Made by a program: the position numbers and the translations under genes. Source: Azonexaceae bacterium (lineage in GTDB: Bacteria; Pseudomonadota; Gammaproteobacteria; Burkholderiales; Rhodocyclaceae). From it: a stretch of 64,000 nucleotides of DNA. Positions 7,966 to 16,131 of the stretch are shown one piece after another. The number at the start of each line of letters is the position of its first letter. Positions within the stretch are counted from its first letter, which is position 1. The stretch is taken from NCBI GenBank assembly GCA_013335535.1, contig JAAXVL010000014.1, positions 1 to 64,000 of the forward strand, given 5' to 3'. Under the pieces are notes generated by a model. The model was not told the DNA's origin and did not search any database. It saw nothing but the letters and a program-made list of their open reading frames with translations.

Positions 7966-9081
7966 TTAGTCATTTTTCATTTTCCGTTCGCACAAAAGTT
8001 TCTCAATCTCAGCGACCGGCAAAGCCAGCCCCATTTCCTGATTCATCAAGCGCATCAATGGGAGCAAGCGCTCCGCCAACGATGGCAGATGCGGAATCAC
8101 CGGCGCCGCGCGACGGGCGGCCAGCAACTCCAGCGCGTGATGGATCGAAATCGGCCGCGACGCAGGCGACACGCCACCCGATTCCGTTCGGTTCCCGCCC
8201 GCCTGCATGGCAGCATGCATGCGCTCCCCGGCCAGGTCGAGCAAGGCCCCGGCAGAAGTCACCAAATCGGTCGGGACACTGGCCAGACCGACACTGACCG
8301 TCAACGCGACGGTCTGCCCCTGAACGGACAAACGCGCCACCTCGACCGCCTCGCGCACCCGTTCGGCAAAGGTCGCACAGAACGCCGGCGCGGTTCCCGG
8401 CGAAACAACCGAATACTGCCCGGCACCAAAATGACCAAGACTGTCTTCCTGACGCATCTTGCCGCCCAGCATCCTGGCAAAGCGGTTGCCTACTTCCTCG
8501 GCAACCTGACTCCCAAGCCGCTCGCACATCTTTTCGTAACCATCGAAGCCAAGCACCATCACGCTGACATCGACACCATGCCGCGTGGCATGCGACATGG
8601 CCTGGGCCGCCTGCAGTTCCAGATATTTCTTGGTGAACAGGCCGCTCACCGGATCCTGAACCATTTGCTCGCGACCGGCATCAAGATGTTCCTTGGCCTC
8701 GGTCAAGACAAGCAAGTTGTTCAAGCGGGTCAAAAGTTCCGTACATCCGGCGCCTTTTGTGACGAAATCGGAAACCCCCATCGCCTTGGCCTTGGCGCGC
8801 TCCTCCTCGGTTTCCTCACCGGACACCAAAATGAACGGCAATTGCTGCAGGCGTCTGAGCTTTGATGTACGGACGCGTTCCAGCAACTCATAACCATTGA
8901 GCTTCGGCATCTGCAAATCGGAAATCACGGCACGGATGGAATGATCGAGCACCAGCGTCTGCCAGGCCGCCTCGCCGTCGCCTTCTTCGCGCACCTCGTA
9001 CTGCCCCTTCAAATGCTGAATGAGCGATATTCTGACCACCCGCGAGTCATCGACAATCAGGATGCGCGGCAACTCGGCCAC
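7966..9081 (-). CDS. Response regulator with degenerate GGDEF domain
   Basis: 371 residues from a GTG at 9081, with GGAGG five bases upstream; no ATG precedes the receiver domain. The receiver domain (about 6-125) has the acidic pair DD at 11-12, phospho-acceptor Asp55 in ISDLQMPK and a lysine in FVTKGAG. A linker helix precedes a GGDEF-fold domain (DPVSGLFTKKYLELQ onward), but the active-site loop reads FGAGQY instead of GGDEF, so cyclase activity is not expected; it may bind GTP or act as a protein switch. About 60 extra helical residues follow. The acuI stop lies one base upstream, so the two are probably coupled. No partner kinase is adjacent. Confidence 0.85.
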   Translation of the reverse strand: MAELPRILIVDDSRVVRISLIQHLKGQYEVREEGDGEAAWQTLVLDHSIRAVISDLQMPKLNGYELLERVRTSKLRRLQQLPFILVSGEETEEERAKAKAMGVSDFVTKGAGCTELLTRLNNLLVLTEAKEHLDAGREQMVQDPVSGLFTKKYLELQAAQAMSHATRHGVDVSVMVLGFDGYEKMCERLGSQVAEEVGNRFARMLGGKMRQEDSLGHFGAGQYSVVSPGTAPAFCATFAERVREAVEVARLSVQGQTVALTVSVGLASVPTDLVTSAGALLDLAGERMHAAMQAGGNRTESGGVSPASRPISIHHALELLAARRAAPVIPHLPSLAERLLPLMRLMNQEMGLALPVAEIEKLLCERKMKND

Positions 9082-9082
9082 G

Positions 9083-10078
9083 TCAGCCTCCGCCAATATC
9101 CACGACCACGCGACCCTTGGCCCGTCCCGCAATGTATTCGCCGAAGGTAGCCGGCAGATCGTCAAACGGAATCCGGCGCGACATGGCGGCCAAATGAGGG
9201 GGGCGCAAATCACTTGCCAGACGCTGCCAGACACCGCTCCGATAAGGTTCCCGGATATAACCCGAGTCGACACCAAGCAAGGAAACCCCGCGCAGGATAA
9301 AGGGCGCTACCGTCGTGTTCAGCGACATGCTGGCCGCCAGTCCGATGCTGGCAATGGTGCCCCCCTGCTCCATGGTGCTGGCAATCCAGGCCAGAACATC
9401 TCCCCCGAGATTGTCCACCGCCCCCGCCCAGCGCGCCCGATCCAGCGGCCTGATCTTCGACAGGTCCAGACTCTGGCGCAGCATGACCTCGGCAGCGCCA
9501 AGACCAAGCAAGTAATCCGCTTCGCTTTCCTTACCGGTCAGTGCCACCACGTGATAGCCGATCCTGGCCAGCATATCGACAGCCAGACTGCCGACGCCGC
9601 CAGTCGCGCCGGTGACGATGACCGGCCCCTTGCTCGGGCGCAAACCGTTTTCTTCCATGCGGACGATGGCCAGCGCTGCGGTGAACCCGGCAGTACCCAG
9701 AGCCATCGCATCATAGAGAGACAGGCCTGCCGGCAAAGGCACCACCCACTCACCCGGCACCCGGGCGAATTCGGCATAGCCGCCGTGGTGCGCGACGCCG
9801 ATATCGAAGCTCGTGGCAATCACCTGATCGCCCGGCTTGAAGCGCGCATCACCGCTCTCAATGACCGTACCGGAGAGATCGATGCCGCCGACACAGGGGA
9901 AACGCCGGATGATCTTTCCTGCGCCTGTCGCTGCCAGTGCATCCTTGTAATTGATGCTCGAATAAGCAACCTTGATGGTGACATTTCCGGCATCAAGCCG
10001 GCCTTCGTCCATCTGGACGAAGCCACTGCTCACCTTGCCATCGCATTCTTCAATCAGCAGTGCCTTGAAGGAATCCAT
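9083..10078 (-). CDS. acuI: Acryloyl-CoA reductase (NADPH), YhdH/AcuI family
   Basis: 331 residues from the ATG at 10078 (GAGG six bases upstream). A medium-chain dehydrogenase/reductase of the zinc-free quinone-oxidoreductase type: GroES-like N-terminus (SSINYKDALAATGAGKIIRRFP) and Rossmann motif VTGATGGVGSLAVDML. YhdH/AcuI traits are ALGTAGFTAALAI and LLGVDSGY. AcuI reduces acryloyl-CoA to propionyl-CoA with NADPH, detoxifying acrylate or completing 3-hydroxypropionate assimilation. With prpE in the same run, both products converge on propionyl-CoA. Confidence 0.9.
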   Translation of the reverse strand: MDSFKALLIEECDGKVSSGFVQMDEGRLDAGNVTIKVAYSSINYKDALAATGAGKIIRRFPCVGGIDLSGTVIESGDARFKPGDQVIATSFDIGVAHHGGYAEFARVPGEWVVPLPAGLSLYDAMALGTAGFTAALAIVRMEENGLRPSKGPVIVTGATGGVGSLAVDMLARIGYHVVALTGKESEADYLLGLGAAEVMLRQSLDLSKIRPLDRARWAGAVDNLGGDVLAWIASTMEQGGTIASIGLAASMSLNTTVAPFILRGVSLLGVDSGYIREPYRSGVWQRLASDLRPPHLAAMSRRIPFDDLPATFGEYIAGRAKGRVVVDIGGG

Positions 10079-10122
10079 GTTTGCCTCGCGCCTCGGGAAC
10101 GAAATTGTATTCATAATTACGG

Positions 10123-10136
10123 ACTATGAACATAGT
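10123..10136. promoter_or_regulatory. Palindromic operator candidate between acuI and the NlpC/P60 gene
   Basis: ACTATGAACATAGT is a perfect inverted repeat with six-base arms and a two-base centre, in the 119-bp divergent gap. A regulator of either gene could bind here. No second copy was noticed. Confidence 0.35.
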
Positions 10137-10160
10137 TGCAGATGCTGAATTTTCGTCGTC

Positions 10161-10189
10161 TTTACAGCTGACTGGTTTTCAAATATATT
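10161..10189 (+). promoter_or_regulatory. Strong sigma-70 promoter of the NlpC/P60 gene, near-leaderless
   Basis: TTTACA (10161-10166), 17-base spacer, TATATT (10184-10189). Transcription would start around 10195-10197 while the start codon is at 10198, so the mRNA may have no leader; no Shine-Dalgarno sequence is present. Confidence 0.65.
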
Positions 10190-10197
10190 CCGCGGCT

Positions 10198-10707
10198 ATG
10201 CATAAAGTACTGGTTTCATTTCTGCTCGCCTCCTCGCTGCTCTTCGGCGGGGTCGGTGCGTCGTCTGCAGCAGATTCAATTCGCAAACCGGAAGAGCAAC
10301 AGTCGTTTTTTGAACGTTACACCAACGCAGCTCAGGATGTCATCCTGCAAGGCCTCAAGCTGGTTGGCGTGCGCTACCGCCTCGGTGGCAATGACGAAAG
10401 CAGTGGTCTCGACTGCAGTGGTTTCGTCCGACTCGTGTTCAAGGACAGCATCGGCGCCAGCCTGCCGCGCACAGCCCGCGAAATGAGCGAAGTCGGTCAG
10501 CAAGTTGACGCCAGCCAGTTGAAACCGGGCGATCTGGTATTTTTCAACACGATGCGTCGCACCTTCTCGCACGTCGGCATTTACCTTGGCGACAACCACT
10601 TCCTGCATGCTCCCCGCACTGGCGCTGAAGTTCGCGTCGAGAACATGGAAAGCAGCTACTGGATGGCGCGCTACAACGGGGCACGACGAATTCTCGAAGG
10701 TAATTAA
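10198..10707 (+). CDS. Secreted NlpC/P60 family peptidoglycan endopeptidase
   Basis: 169 residues from the ATG at 10198, chosen because it begins a clear signal peptide (MHKVLVSFLLASSLLFGGVGASSA). An earlier ATG at 10126 would bury that signal and lies upstream of the promoter. The NlpC/P60 domain shows the catalytic Cys in LDCSGFVRLVF, the His in FSHVGIYLG and the third polar residue in FLHAPRTG. Such enzymes cleave peptide stems in murein in the periplasm; this is a Spr/MepS-like single-domain member. It is flanked by its own promoter and terminator, so it is probably monocistronic. Confidence 0.9.
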   Translation: MHKVLVSFLLASSLLFGGVGASSAADSIRKPEEQQSFFERYTNAAQDVILQGLKLVGVRYRLGGNDESSGLDCSGFVRLVFKDSIGASLPRTAREMSEVGQQVDASQLKPGDLVFFNTMRRTFSHVGIYLGDNHFLHAPRTGAEVRVENMESSYWMARYNGARRILEGN

Positions 10708-10710
10708 ACA

Positions 10711-10737
10711 AAAGCGGCTGGCCAGCCGCTTTTTTTA
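10711..10737 (+). terminator. Rho-independent terminator after the NlpC/P60 gene
   Basis: AGCGGCTGGCCAGCCGCT (10713-10730) is a perfect palindrome flanked by AA on the left and followed by seven T. Confidence 0.85.
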
Positions 10738-10747
10738 CGCCACAAGA

Positions 10748-10762
10748 AGATAATCGTTCTCA
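10748..10762. promoter_or_regulatory. Fur-box candidate upstream of fbpA
   Basis: AGATAATCGTTCTCA matches 11 of 14 informative positions of the 7-1-7 Fur consensus TGATAATnATTATCA. It lies 62 bases upstream of a ferric-iron binding protein gene, the expected target. Confidence 0.6.
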
Positions 10763-10824
10763 TTTACAACTCGCGTTGCAGCCGGTAAAGTGGATCCATT
10801 CTCATATCCAGCCGGAGTTCCTGC

Positions 10825-11841
10825 ATGAAGCTGATGCCAGCCCTGATCGCCGCCGCAACCTTCACCGTTGCCTGCCCTGCGTTTGCCCAGGAAAAAATAC
10901 TTAATCTTTATTCCGCCCGCCACTACCAGACCGATGAGGCGCTCTACGCCAACTTCACTCAGCAGACCGGCATCAAGATCAACCGGATTGAAGGCAAGGA
11001 AGACGAGCTGCTTGAGCGTATCAAGAACGAAGGCGCTAACAGCCCGGCCGATATATTCCTGACGGTCGATGCAGCCCGGCTGGCCAAAGCCCATGAACTC
11101 GGCCTGTTTTCCCCTGTTTCCTCCAAACAGCTCGAATCGCGCATCCCGGCCCACTTGCGTACCGACGACTGGTTTTCGTTTTCGACGCGGGCCCGGGTAA
11201 TCGTGTACAACAAGCTCGCCGTCAAACCGGAAGATGTCCAGAATTACGCCGACCTGGCCAATCCGAAGCTGAAGGGCAAGTTCTGTTCACGCTCTGGCTC
11301 GCACCCTTACAACCTGTCGCTGATGGCATCGATCATCGCCCATCAAGGTGAAGCCAAGGCGGAAGAGTTGGCCCGCGGCATGGTCGCGAATTTCGCCCGC
11401 GCCCCTAAAGGCGGCGATACCGACCAGATCAAGGCAGTTGCCGCCGGTGAATGTGGTGTAGCGATTTCAAACACCTACTACGTCGCTCGCCTGCTCCGCT
11501 CAACCAAGATGGAAGAGCTCAAAATGATGGAAAAGGTCGGCATCGTCTGGCCTGACCAGAGCGGAAACGGCACTCACATCAACGTCTCCGGTGGCGGCGT
11601 GCTGAAAACGGCGCCGCATCGCGAAGCAGCCGTCCAGTTCCTCGAATATCTGGCCTCAGATCAGGCCCAGCGCTATTTCGCCGATGGCAATAACGAATGG
11701 CCTGCGGTCGACAGCGTCAAAGTGGCAAATCCGGCGCTGGACGCCATGGGCAAATTCAAGGCCGACAAATTACCGGTCAAGGAGCTAGCCATGTATCAGA
11801 CCAAGGCCCAGATTATCTTCGACCGGGCCGGTTTCAAATAA
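10825..11841 (+). CDS. fbpA: Periplasmic ferric-iron binding protein of an FbpABC-type ABC transporter
   Basis: 338 residues. Signal peptide cleaved after AFA (residue 21). The mature protein begins EKILNLYSARHY, typical of FbpA/FutA/SfuA, and the iron-coordinating tyrosine pair is at 218-219 in ISNTYYVAR; ISGGGV-type and PAVDSV elements follow. It captures Fe3+ in the periplasm for the FbpB permease. A ribosome-binding site GGAG lies eight bases before the ATG. The permease and ATPase are encoded nearby but divergently from each other (12591-15408), not in the usual ABC operon order. Confidence 0.93.
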   Translation: MKLMPALIAAATFTVACPAFAQEKILNLYSARHYQTDEALYANFTQQTGIKINRIEGKEDELLERIKNEGANSPADIFLTVDAARLAKAHELGLFSPVSSKQLESRIPAHLRTDDWFSFSTRARVIVYNKLAVKPEDVQNYADLANPKLKGKFCSRSGSHPYNLSLMASIIAHQGEAKAEELARGMVANFARAPKGGDTDQIKAVAAGECGVAISNTYYVARLLRSTKMEELKMMEKVGIVWPDQSGNGTHINVSGGGVLKTAPHREAAVQFLEYLASDQAQRYFADGNNEWPAVDSVKVANPALDAMGKFKADKLPVKELAMYQTKAQIIFDRAGFK

Positions 11842-11856
11842 CGCCAGTTCTCGCCA

Positions 11857-11890
11857 AAGCCCCGGCAATTACCTACAATTCCCGGGGCTT
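11857..11890. terminator. Stem-loop between fbpA and the ankyrin gene
   Basis: AAGCCCCGG (11857-11865) pairs with CCGGGGCTT (11882-11890) across a 16-base loop. There is no long T tract, so it may stabilise the fbpA message or partly terminate it. Confidence 0.5.
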
Positions 11891-11907
11891 ATGGAACAAA
11901 CTGGAAT

Positions 11908-12552
11908 ATGACCTTCAAAGGTTTCACAACGAATAAACTGATCGATGCAATCCGCGCTGGCAGCTTGAGCGGGGTGCTCAATGCACTGGACGATGGCGAA
12001 GACATCGAAATGCCCGACATGCATGGTTGTAGTGGTCTGCCGTTGCGTACTGCCTGTTTTGAGGGCAACCTCGCGATCGTTCGGGAGTTGCTTAATTGCG
12101 GCGCCAATCCAAACGCCATGGCCAGTGATGGGCCGGCCGCGCCGTTGCGCCTGGCATTAAGAAAAAAACACCAGGACATTGTTGATCTGTTGCTGCAAAA
12201 AGGCGCCATGCCAACCGATGGCATGGCCATCCCATCGCTACTTCAGGATGCGCCGATCATCCCCTTGCCGGAAGAAGTCATTACTTCCGCCGAGACTAAG
12301 CAGGACAACATAGTCGAATTTTCATCTTGCGTCATCGCTCAACCAACTGGTGAAGCGACCATTCCGCCGCCTCCAGACGGCAAGCTTGGCAACCTCATTG
12401 AATTTTCGTCTTCCGATTTGCCGCTCGCGACCAACGAAGCAGATACGCCGACTCAGTTCGGGACGGATACCAGCCTGCTGAGCATGGACTTGCTTTTCCT
12501 GGAAGAAGACGAGAACCAGAACGTTTCGGCACAGGCGCCAGAGAAGCGCTAG
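11908..12552 (+). CDS. Ankyrin-repeat protein with a C-terminal tail carrying two EFSS motifs
   Basis: 214 residues, no signal peptide, probably cytoplasmic. About three ankyrin-like units (residues 8-105) include GLPLRTACFEGNLAIVRELL and APLRLALRKKHQDIVDLLL. The rest is an acidic, Pro/Thr/Ser-rich tail with a repeated phrase, DNIVEFSSC and GNLIEFSSS, about 38 residues apart, which looks like a short linear motif for binding a partner. The function is unknown. It sits between fbpA and fbpB, separated from fbpA by a stem-loop; no strong ribosome-binding site is visible at the ATG. Confidence 0.75.
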   Translation: MTFKGFTTNKLIDAIRAGSLSGVLNALDDGEDIEMPDMHGCSGLPLRTACFEGNLAIVRELLNCGANPNAMASDGPAAPLRLALRKKHQDIVDLLLQKGAMPTDGMAIPSLLQDAPIIPLPEEVITSAETKQDNIVEFSSCVIAQPTGEATIPPPPDGKLGNLIEFSSSDLPLATNEADTPTQFGTDTSLLSMDLLFLEEDENQNVSAQAPEKR

Positions 12553-12590
12553 CGGACTGCCAGGCCCCAGGCAGAACTGAAGAAAGTCAG

Positions 12591-14228
12591 CTAGCGCCGG
12601 CGTGCTGCTGTAATCTGCCGCGACAGGGCGATCAGCGGCAGCAAGCCAACCGCCACGATGGCCAAGGCCGCCGTCGATGCCTCGGCCAGCCGCTCATCCG
12701 AAGCCAGCGTGTAGGCCTGCGTGGCCAGGGTATCGAAATTGAAGGGCCGCATGACCAGTGTCGCCGGCAATTCCTTCATCACATCGACGAAGACCAGCAA
12801 GCCCGCCGTCAGCAGACTGCCGCGCAACATCGGCATATGCACCCGGCGCAGGGTTTCGCCCTGGCCCAGCCCCAGGCTGCGCGCTGCGTCATCCATGTTC
12901 GGCGTAATCTTGGCCAGGCTGGACTCAACCGTGTGCAAGGCGACCGCGAGAAAACGCACAAGATAAGCGTAGATCAGGGCGGCGATGCCGCCGGTCAGCA
13001 GCAGACCGGGGTTGTGGCCGAACCATTGCGCCCATTGCCCGGCCAGCCAATTGTCGAGACGCGTCACGGGAATCAACACACCGACAGCGATGACAGCCCC
13101 CGGTACGGCGTAGCCCAGACCGACGAGCCGGTTCAAGCCGTTGGCGAAGGTCGTTTTCGACAGGCGAGCGCCGTAGCCCATGAGCAAGGCAAGCAGGACC
13201 GCGATGGCAGCCGTCACGCCGGCCAGCACGAAACTGTTGCGGGCAAGCACCAGAAAACGTTCACCGAACTGGGCATCGCCTTCGGTCAGGGCCATTTTGA
13301 GCAGCAGGATTGCTGGCAGAACGAAACCGAGCAGCAACGGTACGGCACAGGTCAGCGTCGCCAGCCAGCCTGACAAGCCGTGCAACTGTGCGCCAGCCAT
13401 CGGACGATTGCGCCCGGTCGTGTTGTGATAGCGCGCCCTGCCTCGCGAGGTGCGCTCGGCCACGAGCAGGAAGAGCACGAAGGCAAGCAGCATGGCGGCC
13501 AGTTGGGCAGCTGCGACACGATCGCCGAGCGAGAACCAGGCGCGATAGATGCCGGTGGTGAAGGTATTGACAGCGAAATAGGCGACGGTGCCATAGTCGG
13601 CCAGCGTTTCCATGAGCGCCAGGGCAATACCGGCCACGACGGCTGGCCGGGCGAGCGGCAGGGATACGGCGAAGAAGCCTCGCCACGGGCCCATGCCCAG
13701 CGTTCGCGCCGCTTCGAGCATGCCGCTGGCGCGTTCGAGAAAAGCGGTGCGGGCAAGCAGATAAACGTAGGGGTAAAGCACGCAGATGAACATCAGTATG
13801 GCGCCGGGTAGCGTGCGGATATCCGGAAACCAGTAGTCGCCATGCTCCCATCCAAAAATGTCGCGCAGGAAGGTCTGCACCGGACCGACGAACTGCAGGA
13901 AATCGGTGTAAACGTAGGCCATGACATAGGCAGGGACAGCCAGTGGCAAGACCATGGCCCATTCGAAGAAGCGCCGGCCAGGGAACTCGTGCATGGCCGT
14001 CAGCCAAGCCGTCGCCACGCCGACGATGCCGACGCCGCACCCGACACCGAGGCAAAGCCACAGCGAATTGGCGATGTATTCGGAAAGAACGGTGTCGGCC
14101 AGATGCGACCAGGTGGCGCTGGTGCCACCGACAAAAATATTGAGGCCGACGCTGGCCACCGGCAAACCAGCGAGCAGGGCGACGACGATTCCAACCGTCA
14201 GCAGAGGGGAATATTGGGCGGTGCGCAT
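12591..14228 (-). CDS. fbpB: Ferric-iron ABC transporter permease (FbpB type)
   Basis: 545 residues with about twelve transmembrane helices. It is a tandem duplication of two permease halves, as in FbpB/SfuB. Both halves carry the EAA-type loop for ATPase docking: LEAARTLGMGPWRGFFAVSLP in the first and DDAARSLGLGQGETLRRVHMP in the second. It moves iron from FbpA across the inner membrane. It starts 31 bases from the divergent ATPase gene, with a Fur-like box between them. Confidence 0.92.
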   Translation of the reverse strand: MRTAQYSPLLTVGIVVALLAGLPVASVGLNIFVGGTSATWSHLADTVLSEYIANSLWLCLGVGCGVGIVGVATAWLTAMHEFPGRRFFEWAMVLPLAVPAYVMAYVYTDFLQFVGPVQTFLRDIFGWEHGDYWFPDIRTLPGAILMFICVLYPYVYLLARTAFLERASGMLEAARTLGMGPWRGFFAVSLPLARPAVVAGIALALMETLADYGTVAYFAVNTFTTGIYRAWFSLGDRVAAAQLAAMLLAFVLFLLVAERTSRGRARYHNTTGRNRPMAGAQLHGLSGWLATLTCAVPLLLGFVLPAILLLKMALTEGDAQFGERFLVLARNSFVLAGVTAAIAVLLALLMGYGARLSKTTFANGLNRLVGLGYAVPGAVIAVGVLIPVTRLDNWLAGQWAQWFGHNPGLLLTGGIAALIYAYLVRFLAVALHTVESSLAKITPNMDDAARSLGLGQGETLRRVHMPMLRGSLLTAGLLVFVDVMKELPATLVMRPFNFDTLATQAYTLASDERLAEASTAALAIVAVGLLPLIALSRQITAARRR

Positions 14229-14237
14229 GAGTGTGAA

Positions 14238-14252
14238 TGCGAATTATAATCG
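14238..14252. promoter_or_regulatory. Fur-box candidate overlapping a -10 element in the fbpB/fbpC divergent gap
   Basis: TGCGAATTATAATCG matches 10 of 14 informative positions of the 7-1-7 Fur consensus. It covers a perfect -10 TATAAT (14245-14250) that would start fbpC transcription close to its ATG at 14260. Only 31 bases separate the two start codons. Confidence 0.5.
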
Positions 14253-14259
14253 ACCACCT

Positions 14260-15408
14260 ATGGCCCAACTTGAACTAAATGGCGTCGTCCAGCGCTACGG
14301 CAAGCACACCGTCGTCGACGGCGTTAACTTCCAGCTCGAAGCCGGCAGCATCGCCTGCCTGCTCGGCCCATCCGGCTGCGGCAAGACGACCTTGCTGCGT
14401 TGCATCGCCGGGTTCGAGGACATCGCCGGTGGCGAAATCCGGCTGCATGGCAAAGTCGTCAGCCAGGCCGGGCAGCGCGTTTCGCCCGAGAAGCGGCGGA
14501 TCGGCATGGTTTTTCAGGATTACGCGCTGTTTCCCCATCTTTCCGTTGAAGCGAACGTTGCCTTCGGCCTCGGTCGCAATCCCGGCGAGGACGCCCATCT
14601 GCGCGTCCGCCAACTGCTGGCGACAGTGGGTCTGCATGGTCAGGGCAGCAAGTTTCCGCACGAGCTTTCCGGCGGCCAGCAACAGCGCGTTGCGCTCGCT
14701 CGCGCCCTGGCGCCACGGCCGGAACTGATCCTGCTCGACGAGCCGTTTTCCAACCTCGACGTCGGGCTGCGCGAACGGCTGTCAGCGGAGGTACGCGAAA
14801 TTCTCAAGCGCGAGGGATCGACGGCGGTCATGGTCACGCATGACCAGCATGAGGCTTTCGCCATGGCCGACGAGGTCGGCATCATGTACGAAGGCCGCAT
14901 CCAGCAATGGGATGTGCCCTACAACCTGTATCACCGCCCGGCCAACCGTTTCGTTGCCGACTTCATCGGTCAGGGCGTGCTGGTTACCGGCACGGTCGGT
15001 GACAACAACAGCGTGCGCATGGAACTGGGTACGCTGACGTCCGATACGCCGGTCGAGTGCAATGAAACCTGCACGGCCTGCGACAACGGTTGCAAGGTCG
15101 ATGTGCTGTTGCGCCCGGACGATATCGTTCATGACGACACCAGCGCCGTGCAGGCCGAGGTGTTGCACAAGGCTTTCCGCGGCGCCGACATTCTGTACAC
15201 GCTGCGCCTGGCCAGCGGCACGCAGGTTTTGTCGCTGGTTCCGTCGCACCATAATCATGCGCTGGGCGAAAAGATCGGCATCCGGCTTGATGCTGACCAC
15301 GTCATCGCCTTCATGAAGCACGAGGAATGTGCCGACCCAGCCTGCGAGATCAAGCTCGAACAGCAAGCCAAGCCGATTACCTGGCTGGCCAATAGCAGCG
15401 CCAGCTGA
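14260..15408 (+). CDS. fbpC: Ferric-iron ABC transporter ATP-binding protein with cysteine-rich TOBE insert
   Basis: 382 residues. ATPase: Walker [10 protein letters not shown], signature [15 protein letters not shown], Walker [14 protein letters not shown], switch H in [10 protein letters not shown]. The C-terminal TOBE-like domain carries an unusual cluster Cys267, 271, 274, 278 (pattern C-x3-C-x2-C-x3-C in [12 protein letters not shown]) and two more cysteines near the end (357, 362). Such a cluster could bind a metal or an iron-sulfur centre and sense intracellular iron, but I do not know whether it is conserved. No Shine-Dalgarno sequence precedes the ATG. aat follows after 16 bases. Confidence 0.92.
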   Translation: MAQLELNGVVQRYGKHTVVDGVNFQLEAGSIACLLGPSGCGKTTLLRCIAGFEDIAGGEIRLHGKVVSQAGQRVSPEKRRIGMVFQDYALFPHLSVEANVAFGLGRNPGEDAHLRVRQLLATVGLHGQGSKFPHELSGGQQQRVALARALAPRPELILLDEPFSNLDVGLRERLSAEVREILKREGSTAVMVTHDQHEAFAMADEVGIMYEGRIQQWDVPYNLYHRPANRFVADFIGQGVLVTGTVGDNNSVRMELGTLTSDTPVECNETCTACDNGCKVDVLLRPDDIVHDDTSAVQAEVLHKAFRGADILYTLRLASGTQVLSLVPSHHNHALGEKIGIRLDADHVIAFMKHEECADPACEIKLEQQAKPITWLANSSAS

Positions 15409-15424
15409 TTTTGCATAATCACGC

Positions 15425-16129
15425 ATGATTCCGTTTCTCGGCCCGCACGACCTTTTTCCACCGGTCGCCATGGCCCGGGAAGAAATGGGCGGCCTGCTCG
15501 CTGTCGGTGGCGGCCTTCAGCCCGACCGACTGCTCAACGCCTACCACCAGGGAATATTCCCGTGGGGGACGGTCAATGGCTTGCCGCTCTGGTATTCGCC
15601 CGATCCACGCATGGTGCTTTTTCCCGACGAATTCCGGCTGACCCGTTCGCTCCGGAAAACGCTACGCGCCGGTAAATTCACGGTGCGCTTCGACACCGGT
15701 TTTCCCGGCGTCATGGACGCCTGCGCGACGACGCCGCGGACCGGCCAGGACGGCACCTGGATAACCGACGAGATGAAGGATGCCTATTGCCGGCTACATG
15801 AACTTGGCTGGGCGCATTCGGTCGAAACCTACGAGGGAGACACGCTGGTCGGCGGTCTTTACGGGCTGGCCATCGGCCGCATGTTCTACGGCGAATCGAT
15901 GTTTTCCCATCGAACCGATGCCTCGAAGGTCGCCTTTGCCCATCTCGTGCGTTATCTTGTGGCCAACCAATACGGCATGATTGATTGTCAGATGCATACC
16001 AACCACCTCGCCTCGCTCGGCGGCCGCGAAATTCCGCGCGATGCCTTTTTGACCCGGCTATCGGCCTTGACCGTGGCCGAGTCGTCGCGCGCCCACTGGT
16101 CTGCCGATCAACTCGATCTCGCGTGGTAG
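15425..16129 (+). CDS. aat: Leucyl/phenylalanyl-tRNA-protein transferase
   Basis: 234 residues. Aat family: [76 protein letters not shown] and [14 protein letters not shown]. It moves Leu or Phe from tRNA to N-terminal Lys or Arg of proteins, creating N-degrons for ClpS/ClpAP. The next gene, bpt, adds Leu to N-terminal Asp/Glu, so both bacterial N-degron transferases are together. Confidence 0.96.
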   Translation: MIPFLGPHDLFPPVAMAREEMGGLLAVGGGLQPDRLLNAYHQGIFPWGTVNGLPLWYSPDPRMVLFPDEFRLTRSLRKTLRAGKFTVRFDTGFPGVMDACATTPRTGQDGTWITDEMKDAYCRLHELGWAHSVETYEGDTLVGGLYGLAIGRMFYGESMFSHRTDASKVAFAHLVRYLVANQYGMIDCQMHTNHLASLGGREIPRDAFLTRLSALTVAESSRAHWSADQLDLAW

Positions 16130-16131
16130 CC

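Noticed and set aside
10126..10197. N-terminal extension of the NlpC/P60 protein from an ATG at 10126
   Set aside because: It lies upstream of the promoter and would place 24 residues before a perfect signal peptide.
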